64,000 nt of DNA, taken from Chryseobacterium sp. POL2. Its GTDB lineage: Bacteria; Bacteroidota; Bacteroidia; Flavobacteriales; Weeksellaceae. Location of the stretch: positions 2,480,001-2,544,000 of the forward strand of contig NZ_CP049298.1 of NCBI RefSeq assembly GCF_011058315.1, written 5' to 3'. The notes beneath the pieces are model-generated. The model saw only the letters and a list, made by a program, of their open reading frames with translations. It made no database searches and was not told the origin of the DNA. A program made the translations under genes and the position numbers. Below are positions 52,529 to 61,207 of this stretch, piece after piece; positions within the stretch are counted from its first letter, which is position 1, and each line of letters begins with the position of its first letter.

Positions 52529-53020
52529 CTATTTTTCATCCGCAGATGGACCGTAAATTCCGGGAAGTGGAATGTCTAACATACGTAGATAAACGCTTAA
52601 TTGTCCACGGTGATGAATTAAATGATTGGTAACGATAAATCGGTAAGCGCCTGATTTTGGAGCTTCAGCAATAATATGATCGCCTGCTTTTAAAGTCCAA
52701 TTTTTAAAATATTCTTCATCAGATAATGAATTAATCACCTCTAAACTTTTAGTTTTGATGTCTTCTAAAGCTTTCACCAATTCATCAACTGTTTGTAAAG
52801 TAGATGGTGTGTAATCTGTATGAAAATCGAAAGTATCTTTGGTGAAAACGTAAGAAACCCAACCGTGCAATTCGACAACGTGATTGGCTAATTCGCCCAA
52901 AGTCATGGATTTTTCGTGAGGTTTGTAGCTGAAATTATTTTCTGGTAATACTTTTAAGAATCGTAAAGTATTTTCGGTTTCTCTTTCGATTTCTATTGCT
53001 AATGCTTTTTGAATGCTCAT
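52529..53020 (-). CDS. DinB-family protein
   Basis: 163 residues forming the four-helix DinB/YfiT-type bundle, with likely metal-binding His residues in HVVELHGW (first part) and HLIHHRGQLSVYLR (C-terminal part). Such proteins are putative metal-dependent hydrolases or thiol transferases; no specific reaction is known. Sits between the two aconitase genes but has its own terminator. Confidence 0.85.
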   Translation of the reverse strand: MSIQKALAIEIERETENTLRFLKVLPENNFSYKPHEKSMTLGELANHVVELHGWVSYVFTKDTFDFHTDYTPSTLQTVDELVKALEDIKTKSLEVINSLSDEEYFKNWTLKAGDHIIAEAPKSGAYRFIVTNHLIHHRGQLSVYLRMLDIPLPGIYGPSADEK

Positions 53021-53072
53021 TTTATAAATTTTTAATTTTTTAAATATACATATTATTCATGTATTCAAAACA

Positions 53073-53103
53073 AAAAAGGCTATCCGAAAATGGACAGCCT
53101 TTT
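53073..53103 (-). terminator. Terminator after acnB
   Basis: AAAAGGCTATCC / GGACAGCCTTTT stem (one mismatch) with a 6-nt loop and T run on the minus strand. Confidence 0.8.
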
Positions 53104-53124
53104 GTTATAATGTTCTCGAATTTC

Positions 53125-55887
53125 TTAGTGACAAGAAATAGGAGTGAACTTCGTTAAATTGATTCCTTCAACAGCATCTTGGTACTCTTCAATGTTCGGA
53201 ATTCTACCTAAAATAGCAGAAAGAACAACCACAGGAGTAGAAGCCAATAAAGATTCCCCTTTTTTGTCGGCTTTATCTTCTACCACACGACCTTGGAAAA
53301 GACGCGTAGAAGTAGCCATCACGGTGTCGCCTTTTTCTGCTTTTTCTTGGTTACCCATACAAAGGTTGCAACCAGGACGCTCTAGGTACATGATGTTTTC
53401 GTATTCTGTACGAGCAGCACCTTTTGGAGCGTCGTCATTAAATTCGAAACCTGAATATTTTTGCAACATTTCCCAATCGCCTTCCGCTTTTAATTCGTCG
53501 ATGATGTTGTAAGTAGGGGCAGCAACCACTAGCGGAGCTTTGAATTCTACTTTTCCGTTTGCTTTTTCTACGTTTTTCAACATTTGAGAAACGATTTTTA
53601 AGTCGTCTTTATGAACCATACAAGATCCTACGAAACCTAAATCTACTTTTTTGTCACCGCCATAATAAGTAAGGTCTCTAATGGTATCGTGCGTGTATCG
53701 TTTAGAAACATCAGCATTATTTACGTCTGGATCGGCAATCATTGGTTCGTTGATGATATCTAAATCTACAACAACTTCAGCATAATATTTAGCATTTGCA
53801 TCAGGTTGAAGAGCTGGTTTAGCACCAGATTTAATTTCTTCGATACGAGCATTTGCTTTATCAATTAATCCTTGAAGAACTGCATTGTGATTATCCATTC
53901 CTTTATTAATCATGATTTGGATACGCGATTTCGCAATTTCCAATGATTGAATTAAAGTATCGTCTTGAGAAATACAGATAGAAGCTTTCGCTTTCATTTC
54001 TGCAGTCCAGTCGGTGAATGTAAAGGCTTGGTCCGCCAATAAAGTTCCGATATGAACCTCGATAATTCTACCTTGGAAAACGTTTTCCCCATCAAATTGC
54101 TTCAGCATTTGAGCTTGCGTAGCGTGAACCACATCACGGAAATCCATATAAGGTTTCATTTCACCTTTGAAAGTTACTTTCACAGATTCAGGAATTGGCA
54201 TTGAAGCTTCACCAGTTGCCAAAGCCAAAGCTACCGTTCCAGAGTCAGCTCCGAAAGCAACGCCTTTAGACATTCTTGTATGCGAGTCGCCACCGATGAT
54301 GATTGCCCATTCGTCGATGGTAATATCGTTCAATACTTTGTGAATAACGTCCGTCATTGAATGATAAACACCTTTCGGGTCTCTTGCAGTAATTACCCCG
54401 AAGTCGTTCATAAATTTCATCAATTTAGGAATGTTCGTTTGCGCTTTTTTGTCCCAAACTGAAGCCGTGTGACATCCAGATTGGTAAGCCCCGTCAACGA
54501 TTGGAGAGATAACGGTTGCAGCCATTGCTTCCAATTCTTGGGAAGTCATCAAACCTGTTGTATCCTGAGATCCAACGATATTTACTTTTACTCGAACGTC
54601 TGAACCAGCGTGTAAAGTTTTTCCTGGAGTTACGCCAACTGCATTATTGTTGAAGATTTTTTCAACCGCTGTTAAACCAACACCATCGTTTGTAACTTCT
54701 TTAGCAGGAGCAAAAACTACAGGCGCTTCAATTCCTAAAGTTTGAGCCGCAAAAGTTTGGATTTTTTTACCAAAAACGATAGCGTAAGAACCGCCCGCTT
54801 TGATAAATTCTAATTTCTGAGGCGTGAAAGATTTAGAAATATCTTTTAATTCTACGTCTCCGTTGTATAATTTCTTTGATTTTGTATTAATCGTTAAAAC
54901 AGTTCCTGTAGCAACAGAATAAGCTTGTTCAAGAACCACATCGCCATTTTCGTTACGAACTACATTTCCGTTATCGTCTGTTTTCTTTACCCAGTTTTGA
55001 AGATCGATTCCGATACCTCCAGTTACATCCACCGTAGTTAAGAAAATTGGAGAAATACCGTTTGTACCTGCAACAATTGGTGCAATATTCACGAAAGGAA
55101 CGTAAGGCGACGCTTGTTTCCCTGTCCAAAGTGCTACGTTGTTGACCCCCGACATACGAGAAGAACCAACACCCATTGTACCTTTTTCAGCGATTAACAT
55201 CACAGAAGCATCAGGATGTTGAGCTTGTAAAGCTTTAATTTCAGCTTGAGCTTCAGGCGTAATCATACACTGACCGTGCAATTCTCTGTCTGAACGAGAG
55301 TGCGCTTGGTTACCCGGAGATAATAAATCCGTAGAAATATCACCTTCCGCGGCGATGTAGGTTACCACTTTAATTTCTTCTGCAACTTCAGGAAGTTTTG
55401 TGAAGAATTCTGCTTTAGCGTAACTTTCTAAAATATCTTTAGCAATCGCGTTTCCTGCTTTGTAAGCATCAGCTAAACGAGCTGTATCAGCATCATACAA
55501 GAAAACTTGAGTTTTCAAAACATCAGCGGCTTGTTTTGCAATCGCTTCGTCATTTCCTAAAGCCAAATCCAAAAGAACGGCGATAGATGGACCACCTTTC
55601 ATGTGAGATAATAACTCAAATGCGAAAGTTGGCGTGATTTCAGCAACTGTAGCTTCACCTAAAATAATTTCTTTTAAAAATTTTGCTTTTACACCAGCGG
55701 CAGGAGTAGTTCCTGGAAGGGTGTTGTAGATGAAAAACTGTACAGAATCTTCTCTGTTTGGATTGTTAGCATCCTTAATTTGAGCGATGATTTCGCTCGT
55801 TAATTCAGCGCCGTCAATTGGTTTTGGGTGTAAACCTTGACCTTTTCTTTCTTCAATTTCTTGGATATAATCTGTATAAATACTCAT
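53125..55887 (-). CDS. acnB: Aconitate hydratase B / 2-methylisocitrate dehydratase
   Basis: 920 residues of the AcnB type, beginning with the HEAT-like N-terminal domain (YTDYIQEIEERKGQGLHPKPIDG) that is characteristic of AcnB. Catalytic-domain motifs include GGDSHTRMSKGVAFGADSG, the cluster-binding GFVGSCMVHKDDL, and PGCNLCMGNQEKAEKGD. Interconverts citrate and isocitrate, and in some bacteria acts on 2-methylisocitrate in propionate catabolism. A candidate -7 box lies at 55971-55978. Confidence 0.95.
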   Translation of the reverse strand: MSIYTDYIQEIEERKGQGLHPKPIDGAELTSEIIAQIKDANNPNREDSVQFFIYNTLPGTTPAAGVKAKFLKEIILGEATVAEITPTFAFELLSHMKGGPSIAVLLDLALGNDEAIAKQAADVLKTQVFLYDADTARLADAYKAGNAIAKDILESYAKAEFFTKLPEVAEEIKVVTYIAAEGDISTDLLSPGNQAHSRSDRELHGQCMITPEAQAEIKALQAQHPDASVMLIAEKGTMGVGSSRMSGVNNVALWTGKQASPYVPFVNIAPIVAGTNGISPIFLTTVDVTGGIGIDLQNWVKKTDDNGNVVRNENGDVVLEQAYSVATGTVLTINTKSKKLYNGDVELKDISKSFTPQKLEFIKAGGSYAIVFGKKIQTFAAQTLGIEAPVVFAPAKEVTNDGVGLTAVEKIFNNNAVGVTPGKTLHAGSDVRVKVNIVGSQDTTGLMTSQELEAMAATVISPIVDGAYQSGCHTASVWDKKAQTNIPKLMKFMNDFGVITARDPKGVYHSMTDVIHKVLNDITIDEWAIIIGGDSHTRMSKGVAFGADSGTVALALATGEASMPIPESVKVTFKGEMKPYMDFRDVVHATQAQMLKQFDGENVFQGRIIEVHIGTLLADQAFTFTDWTAEMKAKASICISQDDTLIQSLEIAKSRIQIMINKGMDNHNAVLQGLIDKANARIEEIKSGAKPALQPDANAKYYAEVVVDLDIINEPMIADPDVNNADVSKRYTHDTIRDLTYYGGDKKVDLGFVGSCMVHKDDLKIVSQMLKNVEKANGKVEFKAPLVVAAPTYNIIDELKAEGDWEMLQKYSGFEFNDDAPKGAARTEYENIMYLERPGCNLCMGNQEKAEKGDTVMATSTRLFQGRVVEDKADKKGESLLASTPVVVLSAILGRIPNIEEYQDAVEGINLTKFTPISCH

Positions 55888-55970
55888 AATACTAGAAGTC
55901 TTTTTCCTCTGATTTTCTCGAAACCAAAAGTTACATTTCTACTTAGATTTTAGTTAAAAATAAATTTGCG

Positions 55971-55978
55971 CAAAAATA
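55971..55978 (-). promoter_or_regulatory. Candidate -7 box for acnB
   Basis: Reads TATTTTTG on the minus strand, leaving a leader of about 75 nt before acnB. No clear -33 element. Confidence 0.4.
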
Positions 55979-56145
55979 CGAAATTTATATTTTTTATGGA
56001 CTATATTCGTGTAGTTTTAAAATAAGATCATATTTGTATATTTCTATAGTGTTGTTAATGTTTTGATAGTCATTGGCTTGGGGTTTTTTTGTGTTAAAAA
56101 TTGTTGTGTATTTCTTGGCGAATGTTCGCTGATTTAGAGTCGTAA

Positions 56146-56541
56146 ATGATGAAACTAAAATCGTTTTTTTTGTTTTTACTATTCTCTGTTATTTTGGCTT
56201 ATTATTTTATAGATCCAAAAGTATCATCATGGACGTTGATGTGTCCTTTCAAGAGTGTCACCAGTTATGATTGTCCTGGTTGTGGGAGTCAGCGGGCTTT
56301 TCATGAAGTTTTACATGGAAATCTAGACAAAGCATTTATTCTTAATCCTTTATTTGTCATTGCAATTCCGTTTTTTGTGCAGTTTTTAGTATTCCAAATT
56401 GGAGATTTGAAAATGAAATATTTAAAATGCTATCAAATAATTTTTGGGTTTAAAAGTATCTTAGTTTATTTAGTAATATTGATTTTATTCTTTATTGTCA
56501 GGAATACTAGCTTTTATCATGAGGCGTTTTCTAGATTGTAA
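56146..56541 (+). CDS. DUF2752 membrane protein
   Basis: 131 residues with three hydrophobic helices and the DUF2752 signature CPGCGSQRAFHEVLHG (near 43-58). A Cys pair and a His in this motif suggest metal or redox chemistry but no function is established for the family. Located upstream of the TPP riboswitch, on the same strand. Confidence 0.85.
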   Translation: MMKLKSFFLFLLFSVILAYYFIDPKVSSWTLMCPFKSVTSYDCPGCGSQRAFHEVLHGNLDKAFILNPLFVIAIPFFVQFLVFQIGDLKMKYLKCYQIIFGFKSILVYLVILILFFIVRNTSFYHEAFSRL

Positions 56542-56606
56542 TTTAGAATCCCGATGAAATTTTAATTTTCATTGAAAAATTACCAAGAATTTAATTTTAT
56601 TTTTTA

Positions 56607-56614
56607 TAAGTTTG
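56607..56614 (+). promoter_or_regulatory. Candidate -7 box for the TPP-riboswitch transcript
   Basis: TAAGTTTG, a TAnnTTTG match, placing the transcript start just before the aptamer. Confidence 0.45.
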
Positions 56615-56619
56615 CAAAA

Positions 56620-56697
56620 CGGAAAAAGGGGTGCCCAAAAGGCTGAGATTATACCCTAAGAACCTGGGCAGGTAATGCTGCCAAGGGAACTAAGCGA
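56620..56697 (+). promoter_or_regulatory. TPP (THI-box) riboswitch
   Basis: Conserved THI-element parts in order: GGGGTGCCC (56628), GGCTGAGATTATACCC (the pyrimidine-sensing arm, 56641-56656), GAACCTGGGCAGGTAATGCTGCCAAGGGA (pyrophosphate-sensing arm, given here by position 56660-56688). It starts about 50 nt upstream of the receptor start codon. Binding of thiamin pyrophosphate would shut off the receptor gene, probably at translation since no terminator hairpin follows. Confidence 0.92.
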
Positions 56698-56747
56698 ACA
56701 GCTTGGCTGTTTTGTGCATCCTTTTATTCCAAATAATAATATTGAGA

Positions 56748-58862
56748 ATGAAAGGATTTATTTTTTTATCAGCGTTAAGTATCGGTGCTTTGGCTTTTGC
56801 ACAATCAAAACAAGATACAATCAAAGAAATAGAGCAAGTTCGCGTATTCAAGAAATTGCCAGTTTCTAAAGAAATTATCAATGTTCAGAAAGATCTTGAT
56901 GGTCGTAATTTAGGACAAGATTTACCTATTCTTTTAAAAAATCAAACTTCGGTAATGTCAACTTCCGATGCTGGAAATGGCGTTGGATATACAGGTTTTA
57001 GAATTCGTGGTGTTGCCGGAACGAGTATTAATGTAATGATGAACGGGATTCCTTACAACGATTCGGAAAGTCAAGGGACGTTTTTTGTGAACGTTCCAGA
57101 TTTGACAAGTTCGGCTTCGCAGATTGTTATTCAGCGTGGCGTTGGCACTTCTACTAATGGGGCGACGGCTTTTGGTGCGAGTGTTAACATTGTTTCCAAA
57201 GATCCAGAAGAAAAGTTTTATGTAAAAACCGACAACAGTTACGGCTCCTTTAATACTTACAAATATTCTGCTGAGGTTGGCTCTGGAAAATTCTGGAAAA
57301 ATAGATTGTCTGTGATGGGACGCTACACCAAAATCCATTCAGATGGTTATATAGACCGTGCTTTTTCCGACCTTAATTCTTATAATCTTACAGCCTTATT
57401 TGAAGAATATAAAACCAGAATCAGATTTATGGCTTTTGGTGGAAAAGAAAAAACCTACCAAGCTTGGAATGGTGTTGACAAAGCGACTTACGAAAAGGAT
57501 AGACGTTTCAATTATTCTGGGGCAATCTATGATGCCAGTTGGGAAAATATTGTCGGATATTATGATAACGAAACCGATAATTATCGTCAAAACCATTATC
57601 AATTGCTTTGGGAGCAGGCCTTTAATAATCATTGGAAATTAGAAACAACTTTACATTATACAAAAGGAAAAGGTTATTACGAAAATTATAAACAAGATGC
57701 TAAATTTTCAAAATATAATTTACCGAATCTTTTCGTTGATCCCGCAGAAGTCAAGCGTACAGACTTCATTAGAAAAAAATGGCTGGATAACGATTTTTAT
57801 GGTGCAGTTTCTACTTTGTATGGTAAATTTGACAATGTCGATCTTAACGTTGGCGTTGTTGCGAACCAGTATTTTGGAAAGCATTTTGGAAATGTTACTG
57901 GCGTGTATTTTCCTCAAATTAATGAGCATGAATATTACCGAAACAGAACCTTGAAAAATGAAATTTCAGGTTTTGTAAAAGCGCTTTATCGTATTGGCGA
58001 CTTTGAGTTGTTCGGAGATTTGCAAGCAAGAAATGTAACTTATGATGCGAAAATAATTAACCAAGGCGATGACGAAGGTTTTGATTTAAATAAAAAATGG
58101 ACCTTTATTAATCCTAAAGCTGGTGTTAATTATAGAATTAATGGTGGCAAGTTGTATTTGTCCTATGCCATCGCTAACCGAGAGCCTAATCGTGACGATC
58201 TGCAAGCCAACCCAGATACCAAAAATGAATTTCTACAAGATTGGGAATTGGGATTAGAAAAACAATTTTCATCGGTGTTGTCCTTCACCGCGAACCTATA
58301 TTATATGCAATACAAAGATCAATTGGTTTTGTCGGGCGTTATTAATGATGTTGGTGATTTTGTTCGTCAAAATGTCGATAAAAGTTACCGTGCAGGTGTA
58401 GAATTAGGCGCTTTAGCGAATCTTACAAAAGATTTCCGAATGAATGCTAATTTAACTTTAAGTAAAAATATAATCCAAGAAGTGAATGCGACAAAAGATG
58501 ATTCGGTTGTTGTGATTAAAGATGCGGATACATCTTTTTCGCCTTCGGTTATTGCAAATTTAGGATTGTCTTATGATCTTTCCAAAGCCTTTACTGTTGG
58601 TCTTATCAACCAATATGTAGGCAAACAATATTTGGATAATACACAAAACGAAAACTTTAGGTTAAAAGATTATTTTCTTACAGATTTTAATGCGAAATAT
58701 TCTTTTGAACTGCCACGCACAAGTGTTGACTTAAATCTTTTGGTGAATAATCTATTCAACCAAAAATATATTAACAATGGTTTTGTCTATGGTGACACAC
58801 CTTATTATTATGCACAAGCAGGTCTTAATTTTATGTTCGGTATTTCAGTGAAGTTCAGATAA
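56748..58862 (+). CDS. TonB-dependent receptor under TPP riboswitch control
   Basis: 704 residues from MKGFIFLSALSIGALAFAQ (signal peptide), with a plug domain (GVGYTGFRIRGVAGTSINVMMNGIPYND, and QIVIQRGVGTSTNGATAFGASVNI) and a 22-strand-type barrel ending FGISVKFR. An upstream in-frame start would begin inside the riboswitch and is not used. The riboswitch indicates thiamin or a thiamin precursor as the substrate. No thi genes or inner-membrane transporter lie beside it. Confidence 0.9.
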   Translation: MKGFIFLSALSIGALAFAQSKQDTIKEIEQVRVFKKLPVSKEIINVQKDLDGRNLGQDLPILLKNQTSVMSTSDAGNGVGYTGFRIRGVAGTSINVMMNGIPYNDSESQGTFFVNVPDLTSSASQIVIQRGVGTSTNGATAFGASVNIVSKDPEEKFYVKTDNSYGSFNTYKYSAEVGSGKFWKNRLSVMGRYTKIHSDGYIDRAFSDLNSYNLTALFEEYKTRIRFMAFGGKEKTYQAWNGVDKATYEKDRRFNYSGAIYDASWENIVGYYDNETDNYRQNHYQLLWEQAFNNHWKLETTLHYTKGKGYYENYKQDAKFSKYNLPNLFVDPAEVKRTDFIRKKWLDNDFYGAVSTLYGKFDNVDLNVGVVANQYFGKHFGNVTGVYFPQINEHEYYRNRTLKNEISGFVKALYRIGDFELFGDLQARNVTYDAKIINQGDDEGFDLNKKWTFINPKAGVNYRINGGKLYLSYAIANREPNRDDLQANPDTKNEFLQDWELGLEKQFSSVLSFTANLYYMQYKDQLVLSGVINDVGDFVRQNVDKSYRAGVELGALANLTKDFRMNANLTLSKNIIQEVNATKDDSVVVIKDADTSFSPSVIANLGLSYDLSKAFTVGLINQYVGKQYLDNTQNENFRLKDYFLTDFNAKYSFELPRTSVDLNLLVNNLFNQKYINNGFVYGDTPYYYAQAGLNFMFGISVKFR

Positions 58863-58883
58863 CTTACTCAAATTAAATTTTTC

Positions 58884-58920
58884 AACAAAACATCTCATTA
58901 TTGGGGTGTTTTTGTTTTTT
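58884..58920 (+). terminator. Terminator after the receptor gene
   Basis: CAAAACATCTC / GGGGTGTTTTTG stem with G-T pairs and T run. Confidence 0.65.
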
Positions 58921-58936
58921 ATAAATTAATAATTAA

Positions 58937-58967
58937 TTTGCCATCCTATTATAAAATCATAAATTTG
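58937..58967 (+). promoter_or_regulatory. Promoter of the HU-CCDC81-like gene
   Basis: TTTG (58937-58940), a 19-nt spacer, then TAAATTTG (58960-58967). The start codon is only 6 nt beyond the -7 box, so the mRNA is probably leaderless. Confidence 0.65.
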
Positions 58968-58973
58968 CAAATT

Positions 58974-59612
58974 ATGGACATTACACAGCAAATTTTACAG
59001 GTTCTTAATACTCAGGAAAAACTCGAATTGGCAGGATTGGGCTCACTTTCGCTTGTTAAAAAACACGCTGAATTGGATGTTCAGAATGATAAGATTCTGC
59101 CTCCGAAAAAAGAATTGGTTTTTAATCTTGATCGAGGGCAAAAAGCGAGTAATGCTTTCAATGATTTGTCATCACAAATTCTTAAAGATCTTTTAGAAAA
59201 AGGAATTTACGAAATTTCTGGTGTTGGGAAATGGACCAACTTTGCAGGCAAAATAGATTTTGTTGCCAATCCTCAAGTTGCTGGTGACGATTTTTATGGT
59301 TTTGAAGAAATCATTGTACCCAGAGTAGGCGCAGGCTCTCCTCAGCTAATGCAAGTAGCGGAAGAAGATTATAAATATAATAAATCCATATTGTGGGCTT
59401 TTCTGGTTTTAATGCCTGTCGCTGGGATATTGTACTTTGCAGCGACGCAAAAAGAAAAAATATTTGGGAAAGCCTCTTTTGAAAGCCTCGAACTTTCTAA
59501 AATTGAAAAAAAATCTGCAAAACCCGCTGTTATAGATTCAACAAACGTGCGTGCTAAAGACAGTATTAAAAAAGATTCTTTGAATTATCTTCCAAACAAT
59601 AAAAGTAAATAA
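58974..59612 (+). CDS. Membrane-anchored HU-like (CCDC81-type) protein
   Basis: 212 residues from MDITQQILQVLN. The first 100 residues resemble the two HU-like CCDC81 domains of Bacteroidota (LAGLGSLSLVKKHAEL, and ISGVGKWTNFAGKIDFVAN). A linker and one transmembrane helix (about 138-157) follow, then a Lys/Ser-rich tail outside. The SPOR domain seen in many relatives is missing. This suggests a DNA- or polymer-binding domain tethered at the inner membrane. It is followed 3 nt later by the thioesterase gene. Confidence 0.75.
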   Translation: MDITQQILQVLNTQEKLELAGLGSLSLVKKHAELDVQNDKILPPKKELVFNLDRGQKASNAFNDLSSQILKDLLEKGIYEISGVGKWTNFAGKIDFVANPQVAGDDFYGFEEIIVPRVGAGSPQLMQVAEEDYKYNKSILWAFLVLMPVAGILYFAATQKEKIFGKASFESLELSKIEKKSAKPAVIDSTNVRAKDSIKKDSLNYLPNNKSK

Positions 59613-59615
59613 TTT

Positions 59616-60137
59616 ATGCAAAAATCAAAAAAAGCATCAGAATCACTTACGGTGATGACCAATATCGTTTTACCCAACGAAACCAATTCTTTGAGAAATC
59701 TGTTTGGAGGAGAATTGCTTTCCAAAATGGACAGATGTGCGTCAATATCGGCAGCGCGTCATTGCGAAAGACGTGTGGTAACAGCTTCGGTTAATCATGT
59801 ATCTTTCAATCATCCTATACCCGAAGGGGGTATTGTGGTTTTGGAGTCGAAAGTGAGTCGCGCTTTTTCAACCTCTATGGAGATTTATGTGGATGTGTGG
59901 TTGGATGATCCTATTAACCAGAAAAAAATCCATACTAACGAAGGGATTTACACCTTCGTGGCGGTAGACGAGTTTAATAAGCCTGTGCCGATTCCCGCTT
60001 TGGAGCCAGAGACCGAAGAAGAGGTGAAACGATTCGATGCTGCGCTTCGCCGAAAAGAATTATCATTGATCCTTTCTGGAAGAATGAAAGCTACAGATTC
60101 TGTAGAACTTAAAAAATTATTCGCTGGAGAAATATAA
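59616..60137 (+). CDS. Acyl-CoA thioesterase (hotdog fold)
   Basis: 173 residues of the YciA/BACH hotdog type. Motifs: NETNSLRNLFGGELLSKMDRCASI, RRVVTASVNHVSFNHPIPEGGIV and STSMEIYVDVW. Hydrolyses acyl-CoA; chain-length preference not readable. Co-transcribed with the HU-like gene. Confidence 0.9.
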   Translation: MQKSKKASESLTVMTNIVLPNETNSLRNLFGGELLSKMDRCASISAARHCERRVVTASVNHVSFNHPIPEGGIVVLESKVSRAFSTSMEIYVDVWLDDPINQKKIHTNEGIYTFVAVDEFNKPVPIPALEPETEEEVKRFDAALRRKELSLILSGRMKATDSVELKKLFAGEI

Positions 60138-60140
60138 TAC

Positions 60141-60167
60141 AACGGGAGATTTATCTTCCGTTTTTTT
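60141..60167 (+). terminator. Terminator after the thioesterase gene
   Basis: AACGGGAGAT / ATCTTCCGTT stem (one G-T pair) with T run. Confidence 0.75.
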
Positions 60168-60188
60168 ATCATTATAAAAGAAGACATC

Positions 60189-61121
60189 ATGAAGCCAAGA
60201 ATATTATTATTAGACAAAAATCATCCCTTAATAGAAGAACAGCTATTAGCAAAACACTTTGTTCTGGAAGAAGATTACCAATCGAGTTATGATGAGATTG
60301 TTGCTAAAATTCATCAATACGATGGTGTTATTATTAGAAGCAGAATTCCTGTAGATGCCATGTTTTTAAAAGCAGCCAAGAAGCTGAAATTCATTGCTAG
60401 AGTAGGCGCTGGGATGGAAAATATCGATATCGAAACGGCTAAAGATTTAAACATTAAACTCATCAATTCGCCAGAGGGCAATCGCGATTCGGTTGCCGAA
60501 CATGTTTTGGGAATGCTTCTGTTGTTGATGAATCGTCTTTTCATAGCTTCTCAGGAAGTTAAAAATGGCATTTGGCTTCGCGAAGAAAATCGTGGCGATG
60601 AGTTGCTGGGCAAGACTTTCGGAATAATAGGTTACGGCAATATGGGAAAAGCCACAGCCAAACGGCTTTCGGGTTTCGGCGTTAAGATTATCTTTTATGA
60701 TATTTTGCCCAATTTGTCAGACGAGTTTGCAACGCAAGTTGATTTGGAAGAATTGCAAAAGCAAGCAGATATTATCAGCCTCCATGTTCCAGAAACCGAG
60801 TTGACACATTATATGATAGATGAGGTTTTTATCAATAATATGACGAAGGCTTTTTATTTGGTGAATACCGCGCGTGGCAAAAATGTTAAAACTTCGGCTT
60901 TGGTGCAAGCGCTGAAATCTGGAAAAATAAAGGCTGCCGCTTTGGATGTTTTAGAATACGAAAAATCTTCTTTTGAAAATCTAGAAGTTGATAATGAAGA
61001 TTTAAACTACTTACTCCATTCAGATCAAGTTATTGTTACGCCACACATCGCTGGGTGGACGCATCAAAGCAAAGAAAAGCTTGCACAATTTATCGTGGAT
61101 AAAATTTTGCAAGACTTTTAA
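60189..61121 (+). CDS. D-2-hydroxyacid dehydrogenase (SerA-like)
   Basis: 310 residues with the catalytic pattern of D-2-hydroxyacid dehydrogenases: ARVGAGMENID, the NAD fold GIIGYGNMGKATAKRL, Arg in NTARGKNV, and His in TPHIAGWTHQS. The length (no ACT domain) and sequence place it near phosphoglycerate dehydrogenase, but a 2-ketoacid reductase role is also possible. No other serine genes near. Confidence 0.85.
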   Translation: MKPRILLLDKNHPLIEEQLLAKHFVLEEDYQSSYDEIVAKIHQYDGVIIRSRIPVDAMFLKAAKKLKFIARVGAGMENIDIETAKDLNIKLINSPEGNRDSVAEHVLGMLLLLMNRLFIASQEVKNGIWLREENRGDELLGKTFGIIGYGNMGKATAKRLSGFGVKIIFYDILPNLSDEFATQVDLEELQKQADIISLHVPETELTHYMIDEVFINNMTKAFYLVNTARGKNVKTSALVQALKSGKIKAAALDVLEYEKSSFENLEVDNEDLNYLLHSDQVIVTPHIAGWTHQSKEKLAQFIVDKILQDF

Positions 61122-61207
61122 AAGACTTTTCAAATCTATATTTTAACATAATATAACATTTTCGCTTACCTCAATTGTTTTAACAATTCATAATTTAGCC
61201 TTTTCCT

